A stretch of 15,763 nucleotides of DNA from CBDVBZ01 sp965372355. GTDB lineage: Bacteria; Krumholzibacteriota; Krumholzibacteriia; WVZY01. The DNA lies in assembly GCA_965372355.1 (NCBI GenBank), contig CBDVBZ010000085.1, positions 1-15,763 of the forward strand, given 5' to 3'. The notes below the pieces were generated by a model. It saw only the letters and a list, made by a program, of their open reading frames with translations. It was not told the origin of the DNA and ran no database searches. Shown here piece by piece: positions 14,890 to 15,763 of this stretch. A program made the position numbers and the translations under genes. How positions within the stretch are numbered: position 1 is the first letter of the stretch; every line of letters begins with the position of its first letter.

Positions 14890-14913
14890 GAAATGATGCA
14901 AATGCATCATTTC
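14890..14913. promoter_or_regulatory. 24-bp near-perfect dyad, candidate operator
   Basis: Arms GAAATGATGCA (14890-14900) and TGCATCATTTC (14903-14913) are exact inverted repeats of 11 bp around a 2-bp centre. It lies 363 bp upstream of the operon's first start and 264 bp upstream of the Asp-box gene. Neither side is followed by a U-tract, so a terminator is unlikely. Its size and outer hexamers recall Fur/Zur-type operators, but the regulator is unknown. Confidence 0.6.
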
Positions 14914-14922
14914 GCCGCCGGC

Positions 14923-15002
14923 TCTATTCGCGTATCATCAGGGTTTTCAGCCACGCTCCTACTCTATTCGCGTATCATCAGCGTTTTCGGCCACGCTCCT
15001 AT
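14923..15002. repeat. Tandem duplication of a 40-bp unit
   Basis: Two copies, 14923-14962 and 14963-15002, begin TCTATTCGCGTATCATCAG and differ at only three positions. They start 10 bp after the dyad. There are no intervening spacers, so it is not a CRISPR array. It may be duplicated binding sites or a short minisatellite. Confidence 0.9.
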
Positions 15003-15162
15003 TCTCAGACCTGTGACATGTGCAACATGAGCGAGCTGCATCACGTACACATTTCTATCGGACGCCCGGGGGCTCCGAGCTCGCCACCGTAATACCACCC
15101 CACATATCGCACGCGTCCGTCTCGTCCCATGGTCTTTTTACCGCACGTCAACCTGCAGCACC

Positions 15163-15170
15163 AGGGAGGT
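15163..15170 (+). promoter_or_regulatory. Ribosome binding site of the Asp-box gene
   Basis: AGGGAGGT ends 6 bases before the ATG at 15177, a strong Shine-Dalgarno signal fixing this start. Confidence 0.85.
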
Positions 15171-15176
15171 AACATC

Positions 15177-15763
15177 ATGCACCACAGTCAGTTATTGGGC
15201 CAGAGCCGCACCGTGTGGGTCCTGATGGCGGTATTCGCCATCGCTTTCGCAGGTCTCGCCCATCCGGCGACCGCGGTTACGCTCACACCGATCAGCGGGA
15301 TGAGCCCGTACCCCGACGGCGGGGATCCGACCGACCCCGAGGCCGTGACCGCGTGCAACGGTGGCGACCAGGTCGGGACACTCTACCGCAACAGCGAAAC
15401 GGAGCCCTTCATCGCGGTCAACCCGACCAACCCCGACAACATGATCGCCTGCTGGCACCAGGACCGCTGGAGCAACGGCAGCGCCCAGGGTGTCGCCGGC
15501 GCCTGGACGACCGACGGCGGTGCGACCTGGACCCATTTCAGCATCGGGTTTACGCGGTGTTCGGGCGGCGCGCCGGAGAGCACGGGTGACTATCAGCGAG
15601 CATCGGATCCGTGGATATCGTTTGGAGCCGATGGCGCGGCGTACTACATGGCGCTTGTGTCGGACTGGACGACCGCCCGCAACGGGATGGCGGTGGCCAA
15701 GTCTACAAACGGCGGCGCCACATGGACCGATCCCATCATTATAAAGTCGAACAACGCGCGGGG
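15177..15763 (+). CDS. Secreted Asp-box (BNR/sialidase-fold) protein, cut by the window's right edge
   Basis: The first 195 residues of an exported protein with no stop before the window end. A signal peptide occupies about residues 1-33 (hydrophobic VWVLMAVFAIAFAGLA, ending PATA). Two Asp-box motifs are visible, TTDGGATWT (111-119) and STNGGATWT (176-184), along with EPFIAVNPTNPDNMIACWHQ (76-95), a pattern common in proteins annotated as exo-alpha-sialidase or BNR-repeat glycoside hydrolases. These features mark beta-propeller blades. Catalytic residues of true sialidases cannot be assessed on this fragment, so it may be a non-enzymatic propeller. It is transcribed away from the operon. Its C-terminus, outside the window, would show whether it carries the same sorting tail as the Ig-repeat protein. 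Confidence 0.88.
   Translation, partial: MHHSQLLGQSRTVWVLMAVFAIAFAGLAHPATAVTLTPISGMSPYPDGGDPTDPEAVTACNGGDQVGTLYRNSETEPFIAVNPTNPDNMIACWHQDRWSNGSAQGVAGAWTTDGGATWTHFSIGFTRCSGGAPESTGDYQRASDPWISFGADGAAYYMALVSDWTTARNGMAVAKSTNGGATWTDPIIIKSNNAR

Larger units (their letters stand above)
14528..15176. other. Divergent intergenic region between the operon and the Asp-box gene
   Basis: A 649-bp gap from which the operon (leftward) and the Asp-box gene (rightward) should both be transcribed. It holds a 24-bp dyad (14890-14913) and a 40-bp tandem duplication (14923-15002). I could not find a convincing sigma70 promoter on either strand. A 115-codon open frame at 14683-15030 on the plus strand has no ribosome site or recognisable content and is not called. 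Confidence 0.6.

Noticed and set aside
14890..14913. Dyad as an intrinsic terminator
   Set aside because: No U-tract follows on either strand and no gene ends nearby.
14923..15002. Possible CRISPR array
   Set aside because: Only two copies, directly abutting with no spacers, and no cas genes in the window.
14683..15030. 115-codon open frame in the divergent gap
   Set aside because: No Shine-Dalgarno, no signal or domain, and it runs through the dyad and the 40-bp duplication, which look regulatory.

Overview
The window comes from a GC-rich Gram-negative bacterium, most likely a member of the FCB superphylum or an allied candidate phylum (Krumholzibacteriota, Eisenbacteria or Latescibacterota type). 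This rests on three things: a PorV/PorQ-like outer-membrane barrel, FlgD-like Ig domains on several exported proteins, and a secreted protein ending in an 'NYPNPF...' C-terminal sorting-type domain. The exact taxon is inference, since no marker gene is present.

Layout. Nearly everything is on the minus strand. 4-2097: a secreted M3 zinc peptidase (Dcp-like), with a candidate sigma70 promoter around 2188-2216. 2363-3050: a HigB/HigA-type toxin-antitoxin pair, toxin first, below an AT-rich control region. 3371-14527: eight tightly packed genes forming one apparent operon of about 11 kb. 14528-15176: a 649-bp divergent gap holding a 24-bp dyad and a 40-bp tandem duplication. 15177 to the right edge, plus strand: the start of a secreted Asp-box (BNR/sialidase-fold) protein, cut by the window end.

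The operon is the centre of interest. Its order is: secreted multi-Ig protein with sorting-type tail; PorV/PorQ-like barrel with a C-terminal FlgD-Ig domain; 1036-residue TPR protein; ExbB/TolQ; ExbD/TolR; a second ExbD/TolR; TonB; and a secreted protein with an Ala/Thr low-complexity linker, a FlgD-Ig domain and a C-terminus shaped like a decayed OmpA domain. Gaps run from a 4-bp overlap to 31 bp, so co-expression is likely. The set reads as a proton-motive-force-driven trans-envelope machine. It resembles Tol-Pal in composition (motor, TPR, possible Pal/OmpA-like protein), but it has TonB where TolA would be, no TolB, and its own barrel and candidate surface cargo. I found no TonB-dependent receptor in the window. 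Surface display or export of the Ig protein, or envelope stabilisation, are the leading hypotheses; neither is shown by sequence alone.
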